DNA from: Paludibacteraceae bacterium
GTDB taxonomy: Bacteria > Bacteroidota > Bacteroidia > Bacteroidales > Paludibacteraceae
Assembly (NCBI GenBank): GCA_017450685.1
Contig: JAFSTB010000023.1
Coordinates: forward strand, 1 to 40,339
Reading direction: 5' to 3'
Length of the DNA: 40,339 bases
Under the pieces are notes generated by a model. It had not been told where the DNA came from and made no database searches. It saw only the letters and a program-made list of their open reading frames with translations. Below, piece after piece: positions 9,200 to 17,004 of this stretch (position 1 is its first letter; each line of letters starts with the position of its first letter). The position numbers and the translations under genes were made by a program.

Positions 9200-9993
9200 T
9201 TGTTTCGGTCTAAAAAAATACGGGTGAATACTTGTTTGGTATATTGCGGAAGATCGATTGAGAGCAGCCAGTTATAATAACCGCCGTCACGACGGAACAC
9301 TTGTGCAACGCTCTGCCCTTTATATTTGCCGAATGTGAAAAATTCTTTGCCGTCTTTGTCGTATGCTATTCGTCCGGCGAGGTCGGCAAAGCGTACTCCG
9401 TTTTGCAATTTGTCGGACAGAGCCTCCACCGTATGAGGCAGGTCTTCATAGCGTTCCAACTGCTCAGCAAGCACTTCTACCGTTGCCATAGTGTCGGCAT
9501 TTGCCGAGTGGGCATCCTCAAGGTTCTTGTGGCAATAGAACTTATAAGCGGCTGACAAGGTACGCGGCTCATGTTGCTGAAAGATAGTAAAAGCGTCAAC
9601 GAAATGTCGGTGTTGCATATCAATGGACACACCTGCACGCAAAAATTCTTCGGCTAACAAAGGTATATCAAACCGTGTGCTGTTATATCCGGCGAGGTCG
9701 GCATCAGCAAAAGTCTGCTTCAAAGCCGGTGCCACTTGCTTAAAAGTGGGGCAGTCAGCCACATCAGCATCATAGATACCATGTATGGCAGAAGCCTCTT
9801 GAGGGATAGGCATCTGCACTTCCTTACCCTCAAGGGTCTTCATCATAGGCTTAATCCTCAACGTCTGAGCCTCATGATGTCCGTCGGGAAACAACTTATA
9901 ATAACTAATCTCCACTATTCGATCGGTGGCAAGATTAACACCTGTCGTTTCCAGGTCGAAGACAATGAGCGGACGTGAGAGTTGCAGTTTCAT
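9196..9993 (-). CDS. DEDDh 3'-5' exonuclease (DNA polymerase III epsilon-like) with C-terminal DUF3820-like region
   Basis: Predicted 3'-5' exonuclease of the DnaQ superfamily. The 265-residue protein carries the full catalytic set: D13 and E15 in VFDLETTG, D109 in STRFDIPLL, and H162 and D167 in DAHSANADT. A C-terminal block at about 215-250 (FFTFGKYKGQSVAQVF ... YYNWLL) resembles the small DUF3820 domain often fused to such exonucleases. It lies 14 bases after dnaN and overlaps the DUF4954 start. Cotranscription with the sliding clamp suits a proofreading or repair role, but I cannot tell a replicative epsilon from a standalone nuclease, so no symbol is given. Confidence 0.92.
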   Translation of the reverse strand: MKLQLSRPLIVFDLETTGVNLATDRIVEISYYKLFPDGHHEAQTLRIKPMMKTLEGKEVQMPIPQEASAIHGIYDADVADCPTFKQVAPALKQTFADADLAGYNSTRFDIPLLAEEFLRAGVSIDMQHRHFVDAFTIFQQHEPRTLSAAYKFYCHKNLEDAHSANADTMATVEVLAEQLERYEDLPHTVEALSDKLQNGVRFADLAGRIAYDKDGKEFFTFGKYKGQSVAQVFRRDGGYYNWLLSIDLPQYTKQVFTRIFLDRNK

Positions 9994-10007
9994 AAACGTT
10001 GATACGT

Positions 10008-11132
10008 TTAGTCGTTCAACAACATCGGCATAAGCAGCATCAAGAGTTGCTCATTATCCACATCCTCGGTGGGCAGAATAAGTCCTGCACGCGACGGGTC
10101 AGCCAACTCAAAGATAACATCGCTGGAGGAGACGGAACTGATCATCTCTATTAAGAAAGGAGCTTTAAAACCAATAGCCATTGGCATACCTTCGTATGAG
10201 CAAGGAACGGTCTCTTCGGCACTGGTGGAGAAATCGATATCTTGAGCGGAGATTGTTATCATATTGTTGTTCAGAGCCAAACGCAGCAGACTGGTGCCGG
10301 TATTGGCAAAGACGGCAACACGCTTACAAGCATTAACCATCGTTTGACGATCAACCACCACTTTGTTGCTGTTGTTTTGCGGAATAACGGCATCGTAGTT
10401 GGGATAGCGACCTTCTATCTGACGGCAGATAACCAGAGTGCGACCAAAAGTAAAGCGGATATTCTTCGTTCCACAAGCGATAGTCACCATCTCTTCTTCG
10501 CGGGCTAACACATTACGCAGCAAGGCAGCCGGCTTTTTAGGCAAAATGAAACTGAAGTGTTCAGCCGACTTTATATCGGTATGACGCAAGCGTACCAAAC
10601 GGTGAGCGTCGGTAGCCACCATTGCCATATAGTCTTCACGAAGGTCAAAATCAATACCATTCATCACCGGACGCAACTCATCGTCAGCGGTGCAGAAGAT
10701 AGTCTTACTGATAGCATCCAACAAACGGTTGGGCTGCATTTGGAAGGAGCGCACTTGCTCTTCTTCAGCCGGCATTTCGGGATACTCGTTGCCGTTAATA
10801 CCGACAAAACTATACGTGCCGTTCTCCGACGTTACATTCATCGAGAAATTGGCATCGTCAATCTCAAAAGAGAGGGGTTGTTCGGGAAACTCTTTCAAGG
10901 TCTCAAGCAGCAGTTTGCCGGCAAATGCCACCTTACCGCCACCTTCAGCGTTCTGCACCTCAACGCAAGTACGAATAGTAGTCTCTCCATCAGAAGCAGT
11001 CAGATACAGCAAACCATCGGACAAATCAAACAATACGTCCTCAAGAATCTTCAGACTGTTCTTGGGAACAATAACGCGACTCACTGCCTGCAATTGTGCA
11101 AACAACTGTGAACTGGATACATTGAATTTCAT
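10008..11132 (-). CDS. dnaN: DNA polymerase III beta subunit (sliding clamp)
   Basis: Forms the ring that tethers the replicative polymerase to DNA. The 374-residue length and sequence match the family along the whole protein: N-terminal MKFNVSSSQLFAQLQAVSRV, the middle-domain TDAHRLVRLRH block and the C-terminal LLMLLMPMLLND ending that helps form the protein-binding pocket. It is the first gene of a five-gene minus-strand operon (dnaN, exonuclease, DUF4954, rnz, radA) with gaps of 17 bases or less and no other promoter seen. It is not next to dnaA here, which is usual in Bacteroidetes. Confidence 0.98.
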   Translation of the reverse strand: MKFNVSSSQLFAQLQAVSRVIVPKNSLKILEDVLFDLSDGLLYLTASDGETTIRTCVEVQNAEGGGKVAFAGKLLLETLKEFPEQPLSFEIDDANFSMNVTSENGTYSFVGINGNEYPEMPAEEEQVRSFQMQPNRLLDAISKTIFCTADDELRPVMNGIDFDLREDYMAMVATDAHRLVRLRHTDIKSAEHFSFILPKKPAALLRNVLAREEEMVTIACGTKNIRFTFGRTLVICRQIEGRYPNYDAVIPQNNSNKVVVDRQTMVNACKRVAVFANTGTSLLRLALNNNMITISAQDIDFSTSAEETVPCSYEGMPMAIGFKAPFLIEMISSVSSSDVIFELADPSRAGLILPTEDVDNEQLLMLLMPMLLND

Positions 11133-11189
11133 AGCACTATTTTTTATTTTTCAAATAAGGTCAATAGATATTTATTCTATTTTAGCCCG

Positions 11190-11221
11190 CAAAGTTATGA
11201 CTTTCAAACCATATACGCAAA
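11190..11221 (-). promoter_or_regulatory. dnaN operon promoter
   Basis: Minus-strand TAACTTTG (11197-11190) with TTTG (11221-11218) 20 bases upstream. It is divergent from and close to the murI promoter; the two start regions are about 75 bases apart, so access to them could be linked. Confidence 0.8.
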
Positions 11222-11247
11222 TTTTTAACTATTTTTTGCTCATATAC

Positions 11248-11278
11248 TTGCACACTATATGCAAAATCTATACCTTTG
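11248..11278 (+). promoter_or_regulatory. murI promoter
   Basis: TACCTTTG (11271-11278) with TTG (11248-11250) 20 bases upstream, leaving a leader of roughly 25 bases before the murI ATG. Confidence 0.8.
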
Positions 11279-11307
11279 CCAGTGCATAAATCACTCGTCT
11301 AAGCACT

Positions 11308-12168
11308 ATGATTGGAGTTTTCGACAGCGGCTACGGCGGACTTACCATTCTTGAACCTATACGGCGCACCCTCCCTCAATACGACTACCTGTATTTGGGA
11401 GATAATGCTCGTGCACCATACGGCACGCGCTCTTTCCAAGTCATCTATGAATATACCTTGCAAGCCGTCAACTATCTCTTTGAGCAAGGCTGCCGCCTCG
11501 TTATCCTTGCGTGCAACACCGCCTCGGCAAAGGCTTTACGCACAATACAAATGCATGATATCAATCCCGATACACACCGCGTCTTAGGAGTTATCAGACC
11601 TACAGTGGAAAGCGTGTTTGCCGACAACCAACTACAAGAGCGACATATAGGCATTTTGGCAACCCAAGGTACGGTAAGCAGCCAAAGTTATGTTATCGAA
11701 CTAAAAAAACAATGGTCACAACGCTTCCCTACCCTATCATTAGACCACCTGCATATATCACAACAAGCATGCCCTATGTGGGTGCCGCTTATTGAAAGCG
11801 GCGAATATAAAGAAACAGGAGCAGACTATTTTGTGAATAAATATCTCACTTCTTTACTTGAACAAGACCCGCTTATTGACACCATTCTGCTGGCTTGCAC
11901 TCACTACCCTCTGCTCCAGAAGAAGATTCAAGACACACTGCTCACTTACTTAGGCAAACGTCCTATACCGACACTGATAGCACAAGGTCAGATAGTAGCC
12001 GACAGCCTCAAAGACTATCTGTTGCGGCACCCTGAAATAGAGGCAGACTGCACTAAATCAGGCAGATGTACCTTCCTTACCACCGAGCAAGCCGATAAGT
12101 TCACTTCTTCTGCATCCGTGTTTTTAACCGCACCCATTGAGGCACAGCAAGTAGAATTTCACGCGTAA
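11308..12168 (+). CDS. murI: Glutamate racemase
   Basis: Interconverts L- and D-glutamate, supplying D-Glu for peptidoglycan. The 286-residue protein has all family marks: the DSGYGGLT substrate motif at 6-13, catalytic C69 in ACNTASA, and the second catalytic Cys, C197, in LACTHYPLL with H199. The ATG at 11308 follows its promoter closely. The stop (12166-12168) directly precedes the -33 element of the tmRNA promoter, so the two genes are packed without overlap. No other wall-synthesis gene is adjacent. Confidence 0.97.
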   Translation: MIGVFDSGYGGLTILEPIRRTLPQYDYLYLGDNARAPYGTRSFQVIYEYTLQAVNYLFEQGCRLVILACNTASAKALRTIQMHDINPDTHRVLGVIRPTVESVFADNQLQERHIGILATQGTVSSQSYVIELKKQWSQRFPTLSLDHLHISQQACPMWVPLIESGEYKETGADYFVNKYLTSLLEQDPLIDTILLACTHYPLLQKKIQDTLLTYLGKRPIPTLIAQGQIVADSLKDYLLRHPEIEADCTKSGRCTFLTTEQADKFTSSASVFLTAPIEAQQVEFHA

Positions 12169-12169
12169 A

Positions 12170-12201
12170 TTTGCGTATATCAATCTTTTGCCCTACCTTT
12201 G
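12170..12201 (+). promoter_or_regulatory. ssrA (tmRNA) promoter
   Basis: TACCTTTG (12194-12201) with TTTG (12170-12173) 20 bases upstream. The mature tmRNA 5' end at 12213 lies about 12 bases past the -7 element, so little 5' trimming would be needed. Confidence 0.85.
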
Positions 12202-12212
12202 CACCGTTTTAT

Positions 12213-12602
12213 GGGGATAATTGGTTTTGACAGCAGGTAGAATAGGTATGTAAGCATGCCGGAGATGAACACCTTCCGTAACGGGGTTCAACACAATTAA
12301 CTGGCAACACTCGTTATGCTCTCGCTGCCTGATCGAAGCACAGTAGATCGGCCTTATTTCGGCACAAGGTGCTGAAACGAGACATCGCTCCAAGCCTTCT
12401 TTTCGCGGCTTAAAGGATACAGCGGTGCGGAAATAGCGAAAATAGCTCAGCGTGGCTGCTAACGCTTAGCGAAACATTATGCAGATAAGGTTTGAGTTGG
12501 TGGCTTCGGTCTTGCTCAAACACGAAAACAAAGGCGAAGATAAGCATGTAGAAAGCATATTGGTTCCTTGTTTGGACGCGGGTTCGACTCCCGCTATCTC
12601 CA
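12213..12602 (+). ncRNA. ssrA: Transfer-messenger RNA (tmRNA)
   Basis: Rescues stalled ribosomes and adds a degradation tag. The 5' end GGGGATAATTGGTTTTGACA and the 3' end are characteristic. The acceptor pairs GGGGATA (12213-12219) with TATCTCC (12595-12601). The T-arm is GCGGG-TTCGACT-CCCGC, just before the acceptor strand. The length of ~390 is normal. The tag reading frame lies at 12303-12332. After discriminator A602 the DNA reads CTA rather than CCA, so the CCA must be added enzymatically. A long open frame on the same strand starts inside this RNA (12479) and merges with thiL, but it is not a real coding start. Confidence 0.96.
12303..12332 (+). other. tmRNA tag-peptide reading frame: GNTRYALAA-stop
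   Basis: The stretch after TAACT reads GGC AAC ACT CGT TAT GCT CTC GCT GCC TGA, giving the tag (A)GNTRYALAA. The C-terminal YALAA is the normal Bacteroidales protease-recognition end. The GENNYALAA and GETNYALAA tags I recall from relatives differ in the residues between Gly and Tyr. The resume context and the stop position fit the family. Confidence 0.85.
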
Positions 12603-12649
12603 CTAATAACAGTTTTCTCGCGGGAATATTCAGAAGTTCCCCAATGGTT

Positions 12650-13699
12650 ATGCCACGTACAGAAATATCTACATTAGGTGAGTTTGGACTTATCAACCAC
12701 CTTACCAAAGACCTTCCCACACACCATTCATCCACCCTCAAAGGCGTTGGCGATGATGCTGCAGTAATGAACTTCCAATCAGCCGACCCTTCAGAGCGCG
12801 TGCTGATGACCACCGACCTGCTCTTGGAAGGCATACACTTCAATCTCGAATATGTGCCACTCAAACACCTCGGCTACAAAGCAGCCGTGGTTAATTTTTC
12901 CGACATCTACGCTATGAACGGCACACCTACGCAGATAACCGTCTCGTTAGGTGTCAGTAGCCGATTCAGCGTGGAAGATATGGAGGAGTTGTACAAAGGC
13001 ATCCGTCTCGCTTGCGAACGATATAAGGTTGATTTAGTGGGCGGCGACACCACTGCCTCTATGAACGGTCTGACTATCTCCATCACCTGCATAGGTACTG
13101 CCAAAGATAACGACATCGTGTATCGCAACGGAGCCAAAGAGAACGACCTCATCTGCGTGAGCGGCAACCTGGGCACAGCCTATATGGGATTGCAACTGCT
13201 GGAACGAGAACGTATAGCGCACAGCAAAAACAACACGATACCAACCGACAATATCCCCGCCTTCGAAGGCAGAGAGTATCTGCTTGAACGACAACTCAAA
13301 CCCGAAGCCAGACGCGACATTGTGGAACAACTGCGCAATGCCAGCATACACCCGACGGCAATGATGGATATAAGCGATGGCTTGAGCAGCGAGATAATGC
13401 ATATATGCTCTCAATCCGGCGTTGGTTGCGACATCTATCAAGACAAACTGCCCATCGACTTCAAAGCAGCCGAATTAGCGGAGGAGATGAACCTCAATAT
13501 CGTCACCTGCGCCCTCAACGGCGGCGAAGACTATGAACTGCTCTTCACCTGCGATATACACGACTACGAAAAACTTATTCCGCTGGACGATGTTTATATC
13601 ATAGGTCATATCACCGCAGCAGGTCAGCCGTGCCGACTTATCGGACGCAATGCCGAGACCTTCACTCTCAAAGCACAAGGTTGGAATCCATTAACCTAA
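12650..13699 (+). CDS. thiL: Thiamine-monophosphate kinase
   Basis: Phosphorylates thiamine monophosphate to the active diphosphate with ATP, the last step of thiamine cofactor synthesis. From the ATG at 12650 the protein is 349 residues (MPRTEISTLGEFGLINHL), typical for the family; an ATG two codons earlier (12644) is an equal alternative. The frame is open further upstream, but that part lies in the tmRNA and must be excluded. The ATP/Mg motif is VGDDAAVM near the N-terminus, with VGGDTTAS, MDISDGLSSE and NGGEDYELLF further on. I find no TAnnTTTG promoter in the 47 bases after the tmRNA, so transcription may come from the ssrA promoter. A GT4 gene follows after 12 bases. Confidence 0.95.
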   Translation: MPRTEISTLGEFGLINHLTKDLPTHHSSTLKGVGDDAAVMNFQSADPSERVLMTTDLLLEGIHFNLEYVPLKHLGYKAAVVNFSDIYAMNGTPTQITVSLGVSSRFSVEDMEELYKGIRLACERYKVDLVGGDTTASMNGLTISITCIGTAKDNDIVYRNGAKENDLICVSGNLGTAYMGLQLLERERIAHSKNNTIPTDNIPAFEGREYLLERQLKPEARRDIVEQLRNASIHPTAMMDISDGLSSEIMHICSQSGVGCDIYQDKLPIDFKAAELAEEMNLNIVTCALNGGEDYELLFTCDIHDYEKLIPLDDVYIIGHITAAGQPCRLIGRNAETFTLKAQGWNPLT

Positions 13700-13711
13700 C
13701 ACACACCTTTT

Positions 13712-14848
13712 ATGCGTATCTGCATTCTCGGTACAGCCTACCCCTATCGCGGCGGACTCGCCACCTTCAACGAACGCTTGGCAAGACAACTGACCAAAGA
13801 AGGACATAAGGTTAATGTCTTGACTTTCACCGTGCAATACCCCGACTTCCTCTTCCCTGGTAAGACTCAATACACTTCTGACCCTGCACCAACAGACCTC
13901 TCGATAAAAAGATGTCTTAACGCTTGCAATCCGATAAACTGGATACAAGTAGGTAAAAAAATCAAAAAAGACCGCCCCGACATTCTTATCACCTGCTACT
14001 GGATGGCATTCTTCGCTCCTGCCTACTCCACCATACAACGTATCGTACACAGCAACCGCCACACTCGCTGTATCGCACTTGTACATAACATGTTGCCTCA
14101 CGAACCTTCACTATTGGACAAACTCTTTGCACCTTGCTTCGTGAAACAGACCGACGCTTTTATTGCATTAAGCGACAGCGTTATTGCAGATATAGAGTCT
14201 TTCGACAAGCAACATAAACCCAAAGTGGCATCTCCCCACCCCATCTACGACCACTATGGTGAGCGTGTATCAAAACAAGAGGCGTGCCGGCAATTGAACA
14301 TAGAGAGCGACAATGACTATATGCTTTTCTTTGGTCTGGTACGGGCATACAAAGGGTTAGACCTGCTCTTGGACGCTTTTCATCGCGTCAAAGAACAACT
14401 GCCACAATTGCGACTTATCATCGCAGGAGAGTTCTACGAAGACGAGCATAAGTACCGAACACAAATAGACCAACTGCAATTATCCGACCGTATTATACTT
14501 CGCAATGAGTTTATCCCCGACTCGGAGATGCCGCTCTATTTTGGTGCAGCCGACATCATTGTGCAGCCATACAAGACTGCCACACAATCGGGCGTGACAC
14601 AGGTGGCTTTTCAGTTTGAGAAACCGATGTTAGTAACTAATGTAGGCGGATTGGCTGAGATAGTACATCACGGTAAGATGGGTTATACCGTGCCACCCTC
14701 TCCACAACCGATAGCAGAGGCTATCACCGACTATTTCACCTGCCACCGACAAACACTTTTCACCCAATATCTGCAACAAGAGAAATGCAAGTATGGTTGG
14801 GATCGCTTCACCGCAGCCTTACTTTCGCTCTACAAAAAGATACAATAA
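13712..14848 (+). CDS. Glycosyltransferase family 4 protein
   Basis: A 378-residue GT-B-fold enzyme, probably transferring a sugar from a nucleotide-sugar donor to a lipid-linked or surface glycan at the cytoplasmic face. The N-terminal domain opens MRICILGTAYPYRGGLATF with the Gly-rich acceptor loop. The C-terminal domain has FFGLVRAYKGLDLLLDAF, LRLIIAGEFY and, for donor binding, YFGAADIIVQPYKTATQSGV, where the usual GT4 EX7E motif region holds Q/T residues in place of the first Glu. It follows thiL by 12 bases and ends at a terminator shared with pckA. Donor and acceptor cannot be told. It is separate from the main polysaccharide cluster 13 kb away. Confidence 0.88.
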   Translation: MRICILGTAYPYRGGLATFNERLARQLTKEGHKVNVLTFTVQYPDFLFPGKTQYTSDPAPTDLSIKRCLNACNPINWIQVGKKIKKDRPDILITCYWMAFFAPAYSTIQRIVHSNRHTRCIALVHNMLPHEPSLLDKLFAPCFVKQTDAFIALSDSVIADIESFDKQHKPKVASPHPIYDHYGERVSKQEACRQLNIESDNDYMLFFGLVRAYKGLDLLLDAFHRVKEQLPQLRLIIAGEFYEDEHKYRTQIDQLQLSDRIILRNEFIPDSEMPLYFGAADIIVQPYKTATQSGVTQVAFQFEKPMLVTNVGGLAEIVHHGKMGYTVPPSPQPIAEAITDYFTCHRQTLFTQYLQQEKCKYGWDRFTAALLSLYKKIQ

Positions 14849-14883
14849 AGACACAAAAAAAGATATACACTAAATGACACAAA

Positions 14884-14914
14884 AAAAGAGATGCTCGTTG
14901 TGAGCATCTCTTTT
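14884..14914. terminator. Bidirectional terminator between GT4 gene and pckA
   Basis: A perfect 13-bp stem (AAAAGAGATGCTC, 14884-14896, with GAGCATCTCTTTT, 14902-14914) around a 5-base loop. A/T-rich arms provide U-runs on both strands. It lies between the two convergent stops and can serve both. Confidence 0.9.
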
Positions 14915-14932
14915 GTATTAAGGTCAGTACAA

Positions 14933-16537
14933 TCAGAGTTGTGGACCTGCAGCCACCAGTGCTTTACCGGCATCATTACCTTCATATTTAACGAAGTTCT
15001 TGATGAAGCGTTGAGCGAGGTCTTTGGCTTTCTCTTCCCACTGTGAAGCATCTTGATAAGTGTCGCGCGGGTCAAGAATAGCAGGGTCAACGCCGGGCAG
15101 TGATGTGGGCACTTCAAAGTCGAAATATGGGATTTTCTTTGTAGGAGCACTCTTGATACTGCCATTAAGGATAGCGTCGATGATGCCACGTGTATCACGG
15201 ATAGAGATACGTTTGCCGGTACCGTTCCAACCTGTATTAACCAGATAAGCCTTTGCACCACTCTTCTCCATACGTTTAACCAACTCCTCTGCATATTTGG
15301 TAGGATGCAGTTCGAGGAAAGCCTGACCGAAACAAGCCGAGAAGGTTGGAGTAGGTTCGGTGATACCACGCTCTGTACCTGCCAGTTTAGCGGTGAAACC
15401 GGAGAGGAAATAGTATTTCGTTTGTTCGGGAGTAAGGATACTTACGGGAGGCAATACGCCAAAGGCGTCGGCTGACAGGAAGATAACATTTTCAGCGGCA
15501 GGACCTGCAGACACGGGACGAACAATCTTTTCGATATGGTCGATAGGATAACTTACGCGGGTGTTCTCTGTAACAGACTTGTCGTTGAAGTCAATCTTAC
15601 CGTCTTTATCCACGGTAACGTTTTCGAGCAGTGCATTACGGCGAATAGCGTTGTAGATATCAGGCTCACTCTCTTTATCCAGTTTTATCACTTTGGCATA
15701 GCAACCGCCTTCGAAGTTAAACACGCCGTTGTCGTCCCATCCGTGTTCGTCATCACCGATAAGCAGACGTTTGGGGTCGGTACTCAAAGTGGTCTTACCC
15801 GTACCGCTCAAACCAAAGAAGATAGCAGTGTTCTTACCGTTCATATCGGTGTTGGCAGAGCAGTGCATAGAAGCAATACCGCGAAGTGGCAGATAGTAGT
15901 TCATCATTGAGAACATACCTTTCTTCATCTCACCGCCGTACCAAGTGTTCAGAATCACTTGTTCACGAGAAGTGGTGTTGAAAGCGACGCAGGTCTCAGA
16001 ATTAAGTCCTAACTCTTTGTAGTTCTCCACTTTAGCCAATGAAGCGTTGTAGATGATGAAATCAGGAGTAAAGTTGGCTTCTTCTTCTGCAGTAGGTTTG
16101 ATAAACATATTGCGTACGAAGTGTGCTTGCCATGCCACTTCCACGATAAAGCGAACAGCCATTCGTGTATCTTTGTTAGCGCCGCAGAAAGCATCAACCA
16201 CATACAACTCTTTGTTTGACAACTCTTTGATGGCGAGCTCTTTCACTGTCTTCCACACTTCTTCAGTCATTGGGTGGTTGTCGTTTTTATACTCGTCGGA
16301 AGTCCACCAAACGGTGTTCTTTGAGTTCTCGTCCATCACGATATATTTATCTTTAGGCGAGCGACCTGTATAGATACCGGTCATTACGTTTACTGCACCG
16401 AGTTCTGTTTCCTGTCCTTTTGCGTAGCCGGTCAGAGCGGGGTTCATTTCCTCTTTGTAGAGATACTCATAAGAGGGGTTGTAGGCTTTCACGGTTGCAC
16501 CTGTGATACCATACTGTGATAAATCTATTTGTTTCAT
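14933..16537 (-). CDS. pckA: Phosphoenolpyruvate carboxykinase (ATP)
   Basis: Interconverts oxaloacetate + ATP and PEP + CO2 + ADP. In Bacteroidales it often runs in the CO2-fixing direction towards succinate. Full length at 534 residues. It carries the substrate motif [11 protein letters not shown] (57-67), the P-loop [10 protein letters not shown] (242-251) and the metal-binding DDEHGWDD (262-269). The C-terminal adenine/ribose region [15 protein letters not shown] is intact. Monocistronic: own promoter at 16566-16597 and shared terminator at 14884-14914. Confidence 0.98.
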   Translation of the reverse strand: MKQIDLSQYGITGATVKAYNPSYEYLYKEEMNPALTGYAKGQETELGAVNVMTGIYTGRSPKDKYIVMDENSKNTVWWTSDEYKNDNHPMTEEVWKTVKELAIKELSNKELYVVDAFCGANKDTRMAVRFIVEVAWQAHFVRNMFIKPTAEEEANFTPDFIIYNASLAKVENYKELGLNSETCVAFNTTSREQVILNTWYGGEMKKGMFSMMNYYLPLRGIASMHCSANTDMNGKNTAIFFGLSGTGKTTLSTDPKRLLIGDDEHGWDDNGVFNFEGGCYAKVIKLDKESEPDIYNAIRRNALLENVTVDKDGKIDFNDKSVTENTRVSYPIDHIEKIVRPVSAGPAAENVIFLSADAFGVLPPVSILTPEQTKYYFLSGFTAKLAGTERGITEPTPTFSACFGQAFLELHPTKYAEELVKRMEKSGAKAYLVNTGWNGTGKRISIRDTRGIIDAILNGSIKSAPTKKIPYFDFEVPTSLPGVDPAILDPRDTYQDASQWEEKAKDLAQRFIKNFVKYEGNDAGKALVAAGPQL

Positions 16538-16565
16538 AGTTACTGATATTTTATTTATTTGCTTG

Positions 16566-16597
16566 CAAAGTTAGGGTAAAACAGCATATTAGGCAAA
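16566..16597 (-). promoter_or_regulatory. pckA promoter
   Basis: Minus-strand TAACTTTG (16573-16566) with TTTG (16597-16594) 20 bases upstream; leader about 20-25 bases. Read-through from the upstream DUF4290 gene is also possible, as I see no hairpin between. Confidence 0.8.
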
Positions 16598-16674
16598 AAT
16601 GATTTTCTTTTTGTAAGGTTGATTTGCCAACTATTCACAAATTTTTGCTGACAATTTGACAACTTTGAGCCTGC

Positions 16675-17004
16675 TTATTTACGGTTTTTTTTATTCTGTT
16701 GTTGGTTTTGCGGTTGGTTTTTTGCCATTTCCGTTTCAAAGGATGGGAAGTCGCAAGTGAGTCGTCCATCCGATAGAGCGGATATATCTTCTTTGACACG
16801 GTTGAGCCCCGTTTCCTGGTCTTTGTTCCAGATGAGGTTTTTCAGTCGCATACTGCGTGCGATATAAACCGTCATTTTTTCTCTTGTCGTGATGTCTGTT
16901 TCTTCGGTAGCCACGCGCACCATCTCTTGTATTATGCGCCCGTAGTTGCGCATACGAACAGGAGTGGTAAAACGATTGAGTTTTTTCATATCTGTCTGCT
17001 TCAT
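16675..17004 (-). CDS. DUF4290 family protein
   Basis: A 109-residue cytoplasmic protein of unknown function. It resembles the Bacteroidetes DUF4290 family through NYGRIIQEMVRVA, an N-terminal helical region, and a short LTCDFPSFE segment. The C-terminal tail is Gln/Asn/Lys-rich and low complexity (QPQNQQQNKKNRK). Relatives I remember are longer, with a His-rich middle, so this may be a trimmed version. The longest frame begins at 17064, but the ATG at 17004 overlaps the upstream stop as ATGA, so that start is preferred; a second ATG at 16989 is also possible. It is coupled to the secreted EEP-family gene before it. Confidence 0.65.
   Translation of the reverse strand: MKQTDMKKLNRFTTPVRMRNYGRIIQEMVRVATEETDITTREKMTVYIARSMRLKNLIWNKDQETGLNRVKEDISALSDGRLTCDFPSFETEMAKNQPQNQQQNKKNRK

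Noticed and set aside
10557..11289. Two frames of 184 and 199 residues antisense to dnaN
   Set aside because: They mirror a conserved full-length clamp gene and have no recognisable motifs.
12570..12602. tRNA-like T-arm and acceptor suggesting a separate tRNA
   Set aside because: It is the 3' half of the tmRNA; no D-arm or anticodon arm precedes it.
12622..12641. Small GGGAA/TTCCC inverted repeat between tmRNA and thiL
   Set aside because: Only five base pairs and no U-run, too weak to call a terminator.
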